A stretch of DNA of 64,000 nt from Methanobacterium_B sp963703015 (GTDB taxonomy: Archaea > Methanobacteriota > Methanobacteria > Methanobacteriales > Methanobacteriaceae). Shown piece after piece: positions 36,286 to 47,847 of the stretch. The stretch covers positions 1,674,001 through 1,738,000 of the forward strand of contig OY969779.1 in NCBI GenBank assembly GCA_963703015.1, written 5' to 3'. The position numbers and the translations under genes were made by a program. A model generated the notes under the pieces. The model was not told the DNA's origin. It made no database searches and worked only from the letters and a program-made list of their open reading frames with translations. The first letter of the stretch is position 1, and the number at the start of each line of letters is the position of its first letter.

Positions 36286-38271
36286 ATGTTCAAGCCGGCG
36301 AGAATGAAAAAACTCAAGGTTATAACCTTGGATAAGTATGCAGATACTGCAGTGAATACTCTTCACGATGCAGGACTGGTACAGATCCAAGATATATCTG
36401 AGAGAATACAACAAGATGCAGAGTGGAAGCAAATTCTTAAACCCGCCCATGCAACTCCTTTTCTCGGCAAAATTTCCTCTCTTTTAATGAAAACAACTGC
36501 TACATCTGATTTTTTAAGTTCTGTTAGCAGTAAGGATGAGGGCATTTTAGCCATGGCCAAAGGATTTATTAATCCTCCCAAAATTGAGAAAAAGGAAGTT
36601 GAAGAGGTTGAGGTTGAAAATATTCTGAACTATGCAGAGACTTTCCTTGATAAAGTAGAATCTAAGACCAAACCATTGGAAGAAAAGTTAAATGAATTAG
36701 AATCTGAGCTTTCCAACTTGGAAAGTGCCAGGAAGGCCGCAGAGAATTTGAAAAATTTCGATGTTGACCTTGCAGAATTAACTGATACAAAATTTGTTTC
36801 TGTTATAGCTGGAAAAATTTCTTTAACATCCTTTGAAGAGTTTAAGGCAAGTATGAAGGATCTGCCCGAAGAGATCCTTGTTGAGGATAATGACACCGAA
36901 GATAAATTATACAAAATCTTGGTTGTTATTAGCCTGAGCAGGTATGGGGACGAGATTTCAACTCTACTTAGAAAACTCGAATTCGAAAGATTTGATCTAT
37001 CAGGAATTTCTGGAAAACCAGAAGAAATTTTAAGAAACTTTGAATCTGAAAAACAAACAATAATAAAACAAAAAGAAGCTATTTTAAACGAACTTGGAGC
37101 AATATCCGAGGAATCATTATCTGATCTCATTGTTTTAAAAGAACTTCTTGAAATTGAAAAACAAAGAAGCGAAATTTTCTCATCATTTGGTGAAACAAAC
37201 AACACTGTGATGTTAGAGGGATGGGTAACAAAGAAAAATCTAGAAAAAACTCTGGCGCTCATTGAAACCACTACTGAAGGATATTCAATTGTAGAAGTTT
37301 CGGATCCTGATGTTGAGAAGGATGAAATTCCAATTCATTTGGACAATCCTAGGTTTGCAAAACCCTACGAGCTTTTTGTTAATATGTATTCCCCACCAGA
37401 TTACAGGGAGTTTGATCCAACCATACTCATGGCAATTATATTCCCATTCTTCTTTGGTTTCTGTTTAACAGATGCAGGTTATGGTGTGGTAGATGCATTA
37501 ATTGGTGTAGTTTTAATTTATGGACTCGGTAAAAACAGCAAGATGATGAAAAACATGGGACTTATATTAGTTGCATGTGGTGTCTGGGCGTTTATACTGG
37601 GTATGGTAACCAATGGTTTCATTGGAGACTTTTTCCCAAGATGGATTCTTGGAGGAGTAGCACTACCAACAACAATACATTCCATAGACGCATTCGTACA
37701 TCCAGAAAATATTTTATACATTGCACTAGCAATAGGTGTTATCCATATTAACATGGGTCTTATAATAGGTGCATACAACAACATCACCCGTGGAAATGTC
37801 AGTGATGCTTTAGGAGCACAAATAGTCTGGTTTGTTTTAGAAGCAGGAATTGTTGCATACGTACTAACAAGTTCATTATATATTGCAGCCCCAATACTTG
37901 TGTTAAGCCTTATAATGCTCATATACTTCAATGGAGCATTTGGTCTAATGGATCTTACAGGGTTCTTGGGAAACCTGTTATCATATGCAAGGCTGTTAGC
38001 ACTTTGTCTTTCAACAGGCGGAATTGCTATGACTGTTAACATTTTAACAGGATTATGTGATAGTATGATACCTGTTGTTGGAATAATATTGGCACCTTTA
38101 GTCTTTATTGGAGGTCATATAGCCAACTGTGCATTCCAGAGTCTGGGAGCATTTATAAATTCATTACGTTTGCATTATGTTGAGTATTTTGCTCAATTTT
38201 ACATAGGTGGAAGTCAGAAGTTCAGGGCATTCCGTACAAAAAGAATACATACTGATGTAGGAGGTAAATAA
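36286..38271 (+). CDS. ahaI: A-type ATP synthase subunit I (a-subunit)
   Basis: The 661-residue membrane stator subunit with an N-terminal cytoplasmic coiled-coil domain of about 370 residues and a C-terminal part with seven to eight transmembrane helices. It carries the ion half-channels facing the K ring. Recognisable segments are MAIIFPFFFGFCLTDAGYG and FLGNLLSYARLLALCLSTGG, which contains the essential arginine. I prefer ATG 36286 with GTGAG just upstream; GTG at 36277 is the alternative. It starts 10 bp after ahaH. Confidence 0.92.
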   Translation: MFKPARMKKLKVITLDKYADTAVNTLHDAGLVQIQDISERIQQDAEWKQILKPAHATPFLGKISSLLMKTTATSDFLSSVSSKDEGILAMAKGFINPPKIEKKEVEEVEVENILNYAETFLDKVESKTKPLEEKLNELESELSNLESARKAAENLKNFDVDLAELTDTKFVSVIAGKISLTSFEEFKASMKDLPEEILVEDNDTEDKLYKILVVISLSRYGDEISTLLRKLEFERFDLSGISGKPEEILRNFESEKQTIIKQKEAILNELGAISEESLSDLIVLKELLEIEKQRSEIFSSFGETNNTVMLEGWVTKKNLEKTLALIETTTEGYSIVEVSDPDVEKDEIPIHLDNPRFAKPYELFVNMYSPPDYREFDPTILMAIIFPFFFGFCLTDAGYGVVDALIGVVLIYGLGKNSKMMKNMGLILVACGVWAFILGMVTNGFIGDFFPRWILGGVALPTTIHSIDAFVHPENILYIALAIGVIHINMGLIIGAYNNITRGNVSDALGAQIVWFVLEAGIVAYVLTSSLYIAAPILVLSLIMLIYFNGAFGLMDLTGFLGNLLSYARLLALCLSTGGIAMTVNILTGLCDSMIPVVGIILAPLVFIGGHIANCAFQSLGAFINSLRLHYVEYFAQFYIGGSQKFRAFRTKRIHTDVGGK

Positions 38272-38272
38272 T

Positions 38273-38761
<489 letters not shown>

Positions 38762-38763
38762 AC

Positions 38764-39387
38764 ATGAGTGCCGGGACAGAAAAAATAGTCTCAAGTATAA
38801 TATCTGAAGCTCAAACTAAGGCAGGTTCAATCGAAGAAGAAGCTGAAGTAGAGAGCAAATCCATTTTAGAAGAGGGTGAAAAACTCGCCCTCATTGAAAA
38901 GGAAAAGATCTTAGACGACGGTAAAAAACAGTCCACAATGAGATATCAACAGATAATCTCAGAGGCTAAGATGAATTCCAGAAGAATGGAACTTGATGCT
39001 AGAGAAGAAATTATTGAAGAGTCCTTTAAAAAAGCTGTGGAAAACCTGAAGGAAATTGCTTCTTCAGATTCAACAGAATACAAGGAATCTTTAAATGAAA
39101 TTATTATTGAAGCTGCAACTGAAATTGGTGGCGGAGACTTGATTGTATCTGTCAAAGCTGAAGATGTGGACAAAATAAAAGTTTCAATATCATCCATCGA
39201 AAATGAAGTAAAAGAAAAAACTGGTAACGAGACTAAGTTAGAAATTGGAGATAACATAAACACCATTGGAGGAGCGGTTCTCAAAACCAAAAATGGTGAA
39301 ATAGAAGTTAACAATACTATCGAGGCTAGATTGCTGAGATTTAAAAAATCTCTAAGATCAGAAGTTGCAAGAATATTATTCAAATAG
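38764..39387 (+). CDS. ahaE: A-type ATP synthase subunit E
   Basis: The 207-residue peripheral stalk subunit has a long N-terminal helix (1-100, charged coiled coil) and a mixed alpha/beta head (VKAEDVDKIKVSISSIE; NTIGGAVLKTKNGEIEVNNT). The closing NTIEARLLRFKKSLRSEVARILF is typical. Its ribosome site GGAGG lies in the last codons of ahaK, implying coupling. Confidence 0.93.
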   Translation: MSAGTEKIVSSIISEAQTKAGSIEEEAEVESKSILEEGEKLALIEKEKILDDGKKQSTMRYQQIISEAKMNSRRMELDAREEIIEESFKKAVENLKEIASSDSTEYKESLNEIIIEAATEIGGGDLIVSVKAEDVDKIKVSISSIENEVKEKTGNETKLEIGDNINTIGGAVLKTKNGEIEVNNTIEARLLRFKKSLRSEVARILFK

Positions 39388-39399
39388 GGGAGATTCACA

Positions 39400-40557
39400 A
39401 TGGTAGAAGATATAACTACACTAGTTACTGCACTTGGATTTCCCTCTTATGAAATTTTTTTAGCAGTTATGATCTTAGCCATCATAGTTATTGGTGCAAT
39501 TGTTGTTATAACAATAATTAGGCCTGTTTTGGGATTTTTTCCTTACACTTACCCGAATGCAAGGGTTAGAGCAAGAACTGGAAGGTTATTTAATGAAAAG
39601 GAATTTTCAGAAATAGTTGAATCCCAGAATGTTGAAGAAGTTAAAAACTATTTGAGAGGAGTTCCAGACTACGCCAAGTACATAGATACCTACCCTCTTG
39701 AAAAGGCATTGGATTCCCAGTTAGCTGAAACCTACGATTTGATTGCAAGGATCACTCCTGATGACAGTAAAGACAGTTTCAAGTTTTTACTAAAAAAGTG
39801 GGACATCAAAAATATCAAAAGCATAATTATCGCTAAGGAAGCAGGTTTAAGCCAGGAACAAACTGTTGATCTGGTTGTACCATTTGGAGAGTTGAGCAAC
39901 AAACTGGATTCTTTAATTGATTCAGATTCCGTCGAAGAAGTACTTAATGCATTGGAAGGAACTGAATATCCAAAGGTTGTGGAAGATGCAATACCAATTT
40001 ACAAGGAAACAGGTTTATTATTACCTTTAGAAGCTTCTATGGACAAATATTTGCTAGAAAATCTTTTAAAAACATCTGCAACACCTGAAGACGAGAACAC
40101 CACTCTACTTCACAATTACATAGGCACAATGGTCGATGTTGCCAACATAAAGATCATTCTAAGGGCAAAGGCTGACAACATTAAGTACGAGGATATTGAA
40201 CCCTACATGGTTTCAGATGGATACGAAATTCGGGAATGGAAACTCAAAGAGTTAATGGAAGCAGAAGATGTATCTGGAGTTATCAGTGGATTAGAAGGAA
40301 CAGATTATGCTCCAATGCTTTCTGATGCCATGTCAGAATTTACTGAAACAGGTTCAATGGCAAATTTCGAGAAATTACTCGATGGCTACGTTGTCAAAAC
40401 AGCTAAAACCATTTCTTTGAAGAATCAGTTTGGAATTGGCCCTATGATCGGATTTTTAAGTAGGAAGGAAACTGAAGTTAGAAACTTAAAAATTATTGCC
40501 AGGGGAAAACGGGAAGCTGGATTCTCATCGTCAATGATCAAGGAGATGTTAGTATGA
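39400..40557 (+). CDS. ahaC: A-type ATP synthase subunit C
   Basis: The 385-residue central-stalk adaptor joins the rotor ring to subunits D/F. It begins with a hydrophobic N-terminal segment (residues 18-50) not found in all homologues. The repeated three-helix vATP-synt_AC39 units follow (NARVRARTGRLFNEKEF, LLKKWDIKNIKSIIIAKEAG, LKNQFGIGPMIGFLSRKETEVRNLKII). The stop overlaps the start of ahaF (ATGA). Confidence 0.92.
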   Translation: MVEDITTLVTALGFPSYEIFLAVMILAIIVIGAIVVITIIRPVLGFFPYTYPNARVRARTGRLFNEKEFSEIVESQNVEEVKNYLRGVPDYAKYIDTYPLEKALDSQLAETYDLIARITPDDSKDSFKFLLKKWDIKNIKSIIIAKEAGLSQEQTVDLVVPFGELSNKLDSLIDSDSVEEVLNALEGTEYPKVVEDAIPIYKETGLLLPLEASMDKYLLENLLKTSATPEDENTTLLHNYIGTMVDVANIKIILRAKADNIKYEDIEPYMVSDGYEIREWKLKELMEAEDVSGVISGLEGTDYAPMLSDAMSEFTETGSMANFEKLLDGYVVKTAKTISLKNQFGIGPMIGFLSRKETEVRNLKIIARGKREAGFSSSMIKEMLV

Positions 40558-40874
40558 ACTCAAATATCGCTGTGATGGCAGACGAGGATATTGTCACAGG
40601 CTTCATGCTTGGAGGTATCAAAGAAGGACACCCTGTTAAGGATATGGATGAAGCAGAAAAAACCCTAAAAGAATTGATAAGTAAGGGTTTTTCTGTGATT
40701 ATCACCACCGAAAAAATAGGGGACGCACTCAGGAAAACAATCAACAAGGTAACAAATGAAAGCGCATTACCTATGATAATTGAAATACCAGACAAAACAG
40801 GCTCAATAAGAAGGGAATCTGACCCTATGAGTGAGCTTATTAAAAGAGTAATTGGGGTTGAGATGGTAAAATGA
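40554..40874 (+). CDS. ahaF: A-type ATP synthase subunit F
   Basis: The 106-residue central-stalk regulatory subunit has the Rossmann-like start IAVMADEDIVTGFMLGGI and GFSVIITTEKIGDALR. Both ends overlap the neighbouring genes by 4 bp (ATGA), a sign of translational coupling. Confidence 0.93.
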   Translation: MNSNIAVMADEDIVTGFMLGGIKEGHPVKDMDEAEKTLKELISKGFSVIITTEKIGDALRKTINKVTNESALPMIIEIPDKTGSIRRESDPMSELIKRVIGVEMVK

Positions 40875-42622
40875 TTACAGGAAATATAATTAAAATAGCT
40901 GGTCCTGTTATTGTCGGAGACGGCATGAAGGGAACCCAGATGCACGAAATGGTAAAGGTCGGGAACGATAAATTGATCGGTGAGATCATTGAACTCGAAG
41001 GAGACAAAGCAACCATACAAGTTTACGAAGAAACAGCAGGTATGAAACCTGGTGAACCAATCGAAAGTACTGGAGGACCACTATCAGTTGAACTTGGTCC
41101 AGGTATTTTAGGTTCAATTTTTGACGGAATTCAGAGACCACTGGAAAAGATCAAAATAATGACCGGTGATTATCTCCAGAGAGGAATAAGTGTTCCATCA
41201 TTGAATAAAGAAACCAAATGGACATTTAAACCAATCTTAGCTGCAGGTGCAGATGTAAAGGGTGGAGATGTAATAGGAGAAGTACAGGAAACATCTGCAA
41301 TTCTTCAAAAAATTATGTTACCTCCAAAGGTTGAAGGTAAACTACTAAGCATAGTTTCTGAAGGTCAGTACACTGTGGAAGAAATAGTTGCTGAAGTGGA
41401 AACATCAACAGGAACTGTTGAAGTTACAATGATGCAAAAATGGCCTGTAAGGGTTGGAAGACCATACAAAGCCAAATTAGATCCTGATGTGCCTTTAGTA
41501 ACAGGTCAGAGGGCTCAGGATACATTTTTCCCAGTTGCAAAGGGAGGTACCTCTGCAATGCCAGGACCATTTGGTTCAGGTAAAACAGTTACACAGCAGC
41601 AGCTCGCTAAATGGGCAGATGCAGACATAATTGTGTATGTAGGATGCGGTGAACGTGGAAACGAAATGACAGAAGTTCTAAAGGAATTTCCGCAATTAGA
41701 AGATCCAAAAACTGGTAAACCATTAATGGACAGAACAGTTCTCATAGCAAACACATCAAACATGCCTGTGGCAGCTAGGGAAGCTTGTGTATACACTGGT
41801 ATAACCATTGCTGAATACTTCCGTGATATGGGTTACGATGTAGCTCTAATGGCAGATTCAACCTCAAGATGGGCCGAAGCAATGAGGGAAATATCAGGTA
41901 GGCTTGAAGAAATGCCTGGTGAAGAAGGATACCCAGCATACCTAGCATCAAGACTTGCTCAATTCTACGAAAGAGCAGGAAGAATAACCACCATTGGTAC
42001 AGAAGATAAAACATCATCTGTAACAGTTGTAGGTGCTGTATCACCACCTGGTGGAGATTTATCAGAACCTGTTACACAGAACACACTTCGTATATCAAAA
42101 GTGTTCTGGGCACTCGATGCATCACTTGCAGACAAACGTCACTTCCCATCAATAGACTGGTTACAAAGTTACTCACTCTACGTTGACAGTGTACAGAATT
42201 GGTGGAACACCAATACTGGTGCAGATTGGAGAGACACAAGGGACACAGCAATGGCACTGCTTCAGAAGGAATCTGAACTGCAGGAAATTGTACAGCTTGT
42301 AGGTCCAGATGCTTTACCTGACCGTGAAAGAATCACCCTTGAAACCACAAGGATGATCAGGGAAGATTTCCTCCAGCAAAACGCATATCACGAAGTAGAC
42401 ACATACTGTGCTCCAACGAAGCAGTACGAAATGCTTAAAACCATTATAACTTACCATGTCAATGCTGAAGCAGCACTTGACCGAGGAGCAGCATCTGCAG
42501 ACATCATATCCATATCAGCTAAAGATGATATAGGAAGAATGAAGTACCTGCCTGAAGCTGAATTTGAGGTTAAAGTCAAACAAATTCAGGAAGACATAGT
42601 AAAACAGTGCAGTGAGGTATGA
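40871..42622 (+). CDS. ahaA: A-type ATP synthase subunit A (catalytic)
   Basis: The 583-residue catalytic subunit. The P-loop GPFGSGKT lies at about 235, followed by VGCGERGNEM, the Walker B-like region VALMADSTSRWAEAMRE, and the A-specific non-homologous insert of about 90 residues between beta-barrel and P-loop. No intein interrupts the P-loop region. The C-terminal helical domain is intact. Confidence 0.97.
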   Translation: MITGNIIKIAGPVIVGDGMKGTQMHEMVKVGNDKLIGEIIELEGDKATIQVYEETAGMKPGEPIESTGGPLSVELGPGILGSIFDGIQRPLEKIKIMTGDYLQRGISVPSLNKETKWTFKPILAAGADVKGGDVIGEVQETSAILQKIMLPPKVEGKLLSIVSEGQYTVEEIVAEVETSTGTVEVTMMQKWPVRVGRPYKAKLDPDVPLVTGQRAQDTFFPVAKGGTSAMPGPFGSGKTVTQQQLAKWADADIIVYVGCGERGNEMTEVLKEFPQLEDPKTGKPLMDRTVLIANTSNMPVAAREACVYTGITIAEYFRDMGYDVALMADSTSRWAEAMREISGRLEEMPGEEGYPAYLASRLAQFYERAGRITTIGTEDKTSSVTVVGAVSPPGGDLSEPVTQNTLRISKVFWALDASLADKRHFPSIDWLQSYSLYVDSVQNWWNTNTGADWRDTRDTAMALLQKESELQEIVQLVGPDALPDRERITLETTRMIREDFLQQNAYHEVDTYCAPTKQYEMLKTIITYHVNAEAALDRGAASADIISISAKDDIGRMKYLPEAEFEVKVKQIQEDIVKQCSEV

Positions 42623-42624
42623 AA

Positions 42625-44016
<1,392 letters not shown>

Positions 44017-44051
44017 TCCCTTAAATTTTTTAAGGGAATGTGAGGGATAAA

Positions 44052-44693
<642 letters not shown>

Positions 44694-45074
44694 TTGAGGA
44701 TTATAACTCGGTTAGATGCCGTTAAGAAAGAGCTTGCAGAAGCAAAAGCTGAGAAGCTTGACTTTCAGGTAGGATCTATTTCAGGTAACCTAAGGGCAAT
44801 AATTGCTGATGAGGATATGGAATTTCAATCAAGTAACATTAAATCCATTAAAATTAAAGAAATTCCAATTCCAGCCAATTATTTATGTTACTTAAGTGGT
44901 TATGGATCAAACAGCTACGGTCATACCCTAGCAGTTGATGAAGAAATTCCTTTACCATTAAGTATGAAAAGAAAGGCGGATCACGCAATGTTTGCAGCAG
45001 CAAAGGATTGTGAAATAAAAAAAGATGATCTTTTAGGGGTTTTAATACTCTTACCAGTGCATCTTACCCATTAA
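44694..45074 (+). CDS. DUF22-domain protein
   Basis: A 126-residue protein of the archaeal DUF22 family. It begins with TTG directly after the ahaD stop, and GGAG lies 9 bases upstream. Conserved-looking parts are IIADEDMEFQSSNIKSIKIKEIPIPA and the glycine-rich YLSGYGSNSYGHTLAVDEEIPLP, which may form a small beta barrel. It is the tenth gene of the ATP synthase transcription unit. I infer an accessory or regulatory function; nothing in the sequence proves it. Confidence 0.8.
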   Translation: MRIITRLDAVKKELAEAKAEKLDFQVGSISGNLRAIIADEDMEFQSSNIKSIKIKEIPIPANYLCYLSGYGSNSYGHTLAVDEEIPLPLSMKRKADHAMFAAAKDCEIKKDDLLGVLILLPVHLTH

Positions 45075-45075
45075 A

Positions 45076-45104
45076 TTTTTATTTTTTTTCTTAGATTTTT
45101 TTTT
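45076..45104 (+). terminator. Terminator of the ATP synthase operon
   Basis: Three T runs of 5, 8 and 9 bases follow the DUF22 stop codon, a typical U-rich archaeal terminator. Confidence 0.65.
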
Positions 45105-45115
45105 AAAGTAAATTT

Positions 45116-45529
45116 TTAGTTACCAAACATGGCCCTCATGGAACTGTTTAGAGGTTCTCTGAGATCATTGAATTGGATCAGAAGATCATCGATCACGTAT
45201 CTAATGTGCTTCAGTTCTTCTATATCTCTATTTGATTGTGATTCCAGACTTTTAAGCTCTTTTATCAACTTTTTCTTAGGAGAACCCGTAATAAAACTGG
45301 TAAGTCCGCTGTTTTGTTTCATGGAATATTTGGTTCTTAATTTAGCTTTTTCCTTGAGAAAATTAGATTCCATGGAACGTATATCCCTTCGAACTTCTTC
45401 TTTAAGTTTCAGGAGGATGGTTTCCCTTTCGTTGATCTCGGAAATTAAACGTCGTGATTCTGCAATAGAATTTGCTTCAGCATCGATTTCAACTAATTCT
45501 CCGATAGTTTTGTAATAATAATCAATCAT
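45116..45529 (-). CDS. Coiled-coil protein of unknown function
   Basis: A 137-residue protein that is almost entirely charged helix (residues 8-62 and 84-125) with a short basic loop TGSPKKKLIKELK between. It has no transmembrane segment and no motif I recognise. GGGGTTT precedes the start and a TATA-like sequence lies 35-46 bp upstream, so it is probably a real single gene, convergent with the ATP synthase operon. Confidence 0.7.
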   Translation of the reverse strand: MIDYYYKTIGELVEIDAEANSIAESRRLISEINERETILLKLKEEVRRDIRSMESNFLKEKAKLRTKYSMKQNSGLTSFITGSPKKKLIKELKSLESQSNRDIEELKHIRYVIDDLLIQFNDLREPLNSSMRAMFGN

Positions 45530-45906
45530 TTAAACCCCGCCATGCCCCAATTAAATCTATGTTAATATATAAATAGTTTTAAACGTTTATAAGTTTTTCA
45601 GTTAATCAGAACTTTAAGCATGTTGTTAGCGATTCTTAGATGATGAAGATTTAATGATTATGGGTTAGAGATGGTTAATCCATGAACTACTGGATTAAAT
45701 AAAATTTTTCAGTACATTACAGTCGTATTTCCAGGTTTTAAAGGATTAGCTGACTGATGATGTTAAATTAAAACAATTTTTTTGTGATGGATAATATGGT
45801 ATGTTATCATGAATTAAAAAACTCAAAAAATAATATTAAAAATTCCTCTAAGAAATCATAATCTGATTAAAGTTAATATAGATCGATGGAAGATATATTT
45901 TAAAAT
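45530..45906. other. 377-bp divergent intergenic region
   Basis: It holds the minus-strand promoter at about 45564-45575 and presumably the promoter of the plus-strand DUF61 gene. The rest is AT-rich with no open frame longer than a few codons and no RNA gene I can support. Confidence 0.6.
45564..45575 (-). promoter_or_regulatory. TATA box for the coiled-coil gene
   Basis: On the minus strand TATTTATATATT lies 35-46 bp ahead of the start at 45529, leaving a leader of roughly a dozen nucleotides with GGGGTTT. Confidence 0.5.
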
Positions 45907-46314
45907 ATGACACCTGATTTCAGCAGGGGAGACAAACTTGTAAAAAAACAGATACTGATTCTGAACAAGCATTTGCCCCGTAAAAGAAAATTTCTCGAAG
46001 AACTTTTAAAAGAAGATAAGCCACATGTTATTGGTGCTGATGGAACTAGACACCGGTTTAAAAAGGAGGAACTCGAGAGGATTTCCGGGATAATAGGGGA
46101 GTCTAACTTCCATAAACTGAAACTTCCAATTTATATTGAAATAGATTCTAATGCTTCGGGTTCTAGAATAACTGGAAAATTTGAATCAGAAGTAGTGTGT
46201 AAGATTCTTGAAATGGATAACTGTAAAACTGAGATGTATATTTACAGGGCAGATTTAAAGAAACTTCGAAGTATATTACCAACAACCACCCAATACATAT
46301 TTTTAGTGAGGTAA
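45907..46314 (+). CDS. DUF61/UPF0216 family protein
   Basis: A 135-residue archaeal conserved protein: LNKHLPRKRKFLEELLKEDKPHVIGADGTRHRFKKEEL (cited for its HLPRKR and DGTRHRF motifs), then LPIYIEIDSNASGSRITG. No function is known for the family. The arginine-rich conserved core suggests nucleic acid or phosphate binding. The next small membrane-protein gene follows after 6 bp. Confidence 0.85.
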   Translation: MTPDFSRGDKLVKKQILILNKHLPRKRKFLEELLKEDKPHVIGADGTRHRFKKEELERISGIIGESNFHKLKLPIYIEIDSNASGSRITGKFESEVVCKILEMDNCKTEMYIYRADLKKLRSILPTTTQYIFLVR

Positions 46315-46320
46315 ATCACC

Positions 46321-46479
46321 ATGAGCATAGATCCATTGAATGAATTATTTAAAGATGTTGAAGACCCTGATAAACGTGCTAAACTATTTTTATTAGTATC
46401 TGCTGCTATGATTATTTCAACAATTCTAATTGTTGTGGGCACCATTATCTTCATACTGTGGGCTTTACACATTATATAA
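46321..46479 (+). CDS. Small single-span membrane protein (52 aa)
   Basis: The reading frame from ATG 46321 encodes 52 residues: an acidic N-terminus (MSIDPLNELFKDVEDPDKRA) and a hydrophobic segment from residue 21 to the end (LFLLVSAAMIISTILIVVG and on). The last codons of the DUF61 gene supply a GTGAGGT ribosome site, so the two are likely cotranslated. I do not recognise a family. Confidence 0.7.
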   Translation: MSIDPLNELFKDVEDPDKRAKLFLLVSAAMIISTILIVVGTIIFILWALHII

Positions 46480-46506
46480 CTTAGAAAAGGAAAATTTAAC
46501 TGTTTT

Positions 46507-47670
46507 TCATCTTTTTACAGGCACAGATTGGAGGTTTTGATACACTGAAGATACCAATTTTTGGCCTGTTTTCAGAGTGTTTTCAAGCACAGTTCCTGAA
46601 TTAACGAGTGTTACCAAGGCTTCTCCCCTTTCTATTATGGCATTTTCAGGGGGGAGATTGTAAATTCCCTCGTGATTCATGTTCCCAACCCTGGATCTGT
46701 CCTTTGCAAAAACAATTTGTTTCATTGCAAAACATTGCGGTTTTGTGGTTTTAATCAGGGAACCATTACAGGCATTGATATGTGTTTGTGCCATGTTTAT
46801 TTCCAATGATAATTCAGCAACTTCAAAGCTTCCCTGAAGTCTTGGATTTACTTCGATTATGTGGGGAGTACCATCTTTAATTACGATGTCCAGGCCGTTG
46901 GATCCAATGAGGCCCAGATCCAAGATTATATCTTCTGAAATATTCTTCAAATTGTCAATGGATTTTTGATCCAAACCTGTGAAGGGAGTTATATTTCCAC
47001 AGTAACCATATGGTTCGAGTTGACCCAACTCCCTATTTCCTATTAATTGCCAATTAACAAGAATTGTTCTTGCTTCATCTACACTAGAAATTACCGATGT
47101 ACTAATACTTTGGCCATCAACAACTTCCTGTAATATAGCACCATTATTATCCATAGTTGTGAGTTGAGGTGTAAATTTAGTTATACCAACTCCACCAGAT
47201 CCTTCAAGGGGTTTGAGGAGAAATTTTTTCTTTGGATTATCTTCCACAATGCAGTTGGCATCTTCCAATGAATCCACAAAAAAAGTAGCAGGAATATTGA
47301 TCAATCCTTCAAATCTCTTTTTAAGAGTTTTGTAAAGTTTATATTTATTTTTTACATTTTTTATATCGTTATTACCTAAAACCTTGTTTTTTGGGAATTG
47401 ACCAGGATCCGCGCCAGAACAGCATATGATATGATCAACAATATCGACAAATTCTGCTGCAATTTCGTTTAAACTGTGATCATTAAATTGTTCAGAAAAA
47501 AAACCCGTAGATTCATTTGGTTCATAGTTTAAAATTGATCTGTGATCCTTTACACAGGAGATGAGATCTTCGCATCCAAAATAATCTGCGGAGTAAACAT
47601 TGAACCCTGCACTGTTTAATGCAGCTGCTACAGGTCTGGTATTTGCACCTACAACTAAAATATTTTCCAT
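46507..47670 (-). CDS. ATP-grasp ligase-like protein (COG2232 type)
   Basis: A 387-residue protein with an N-terminal pre-ATP-grasp domain (ILVVGANTRPVAAALNSAGF, residues 3-22) and an ATP-grasp domain: KKFLLKPLEGSGGVGITKF (ATP-binding lysine and glycine loop), ILQEVVDGQSIS, and the metal-binding segment GLDIVIKDGTPHIIEVNPRLQG. It resembles predicted carboligases related to biotin carboxylase. It should join a carboxylate to an amine or thiol; substrates are unknown. It ends the minus-strand run after tRNA-Gln. Confidence 0.8.
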   Translation of the reverse strand: MENILVVGANTRPVAAALNSAGFNVYSADYFGCEDLISCVKDHRSILNYEPNESTGFFSEQFNDHSLNEIAAEFVDIVDHIICCSGADPGQFPKNKVLGNNDIKNVKNKYKLYKTLKKRFEGLINIPATFFVDSLEDANCIVEDNPKKKFLLKPLEGSGGVGITKFTPQLTTMDNNGAILQEVVDGQSISTSVISSVDEARTILVNWQLIGNRELGQLEPYGYCGNITPFTGLDQKSIDNLKNISEDIILDLGLIGSNGLDIVIKDGTPHIIEVNPRLQGSFEVAELSLEINMAQTHINACNGSLIKTTKPQCFAMKQIVFAKDRSRVGNMNHEGIYNLPPENAIIERGEALVTLVNSGTVLENTLKTGQKLVSSVYQNLQSVPVKR

Positions 47671-47694
47671 TGATATAACCCATAAAAATTAGAA

Positions 47695-47766
<72 letters not shown>

Positions 47767-47812
47767 AAATAGAATAGAACTGTTTTCTACAGTATTCAGT
47801 TTTTACAACTAG

Positions 47813-47826
47813 CTTATATTTAAAGG
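47813..47826 (-). promoter_or_regulatory. BRE/TATA promoter element for tRNA-Gln
   Basis: On the minus strand CCTTTAAATATAAG lies about 47-60 bp before the mature tRNA 5' end, compatible with a start about 25 nt downstream and a short leader. Confidence 0.5.
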
Positions 47827-47847
47827 TATCGAAGATTCCTGTAGGAA

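Noticed and set aside
36630..37271. Minus-strand frame of 213 codons opposite ahaI
   Set aside because: Antisense of the coiled-coil part of subunit I; Ser/Phe-rich shadow.
40871..42622. Intein in the ATP synthase A subunit
   Set aside because: The protein has normal length and an uninterrupted P-loop.
45640..45770. Possible C/D box sRNA (ATGATGA near 45641 and CTGA near 45758)
   Set aside because: The boxes are more than 100 bp apart and no D'/C' boxes or terminal stem are seen.
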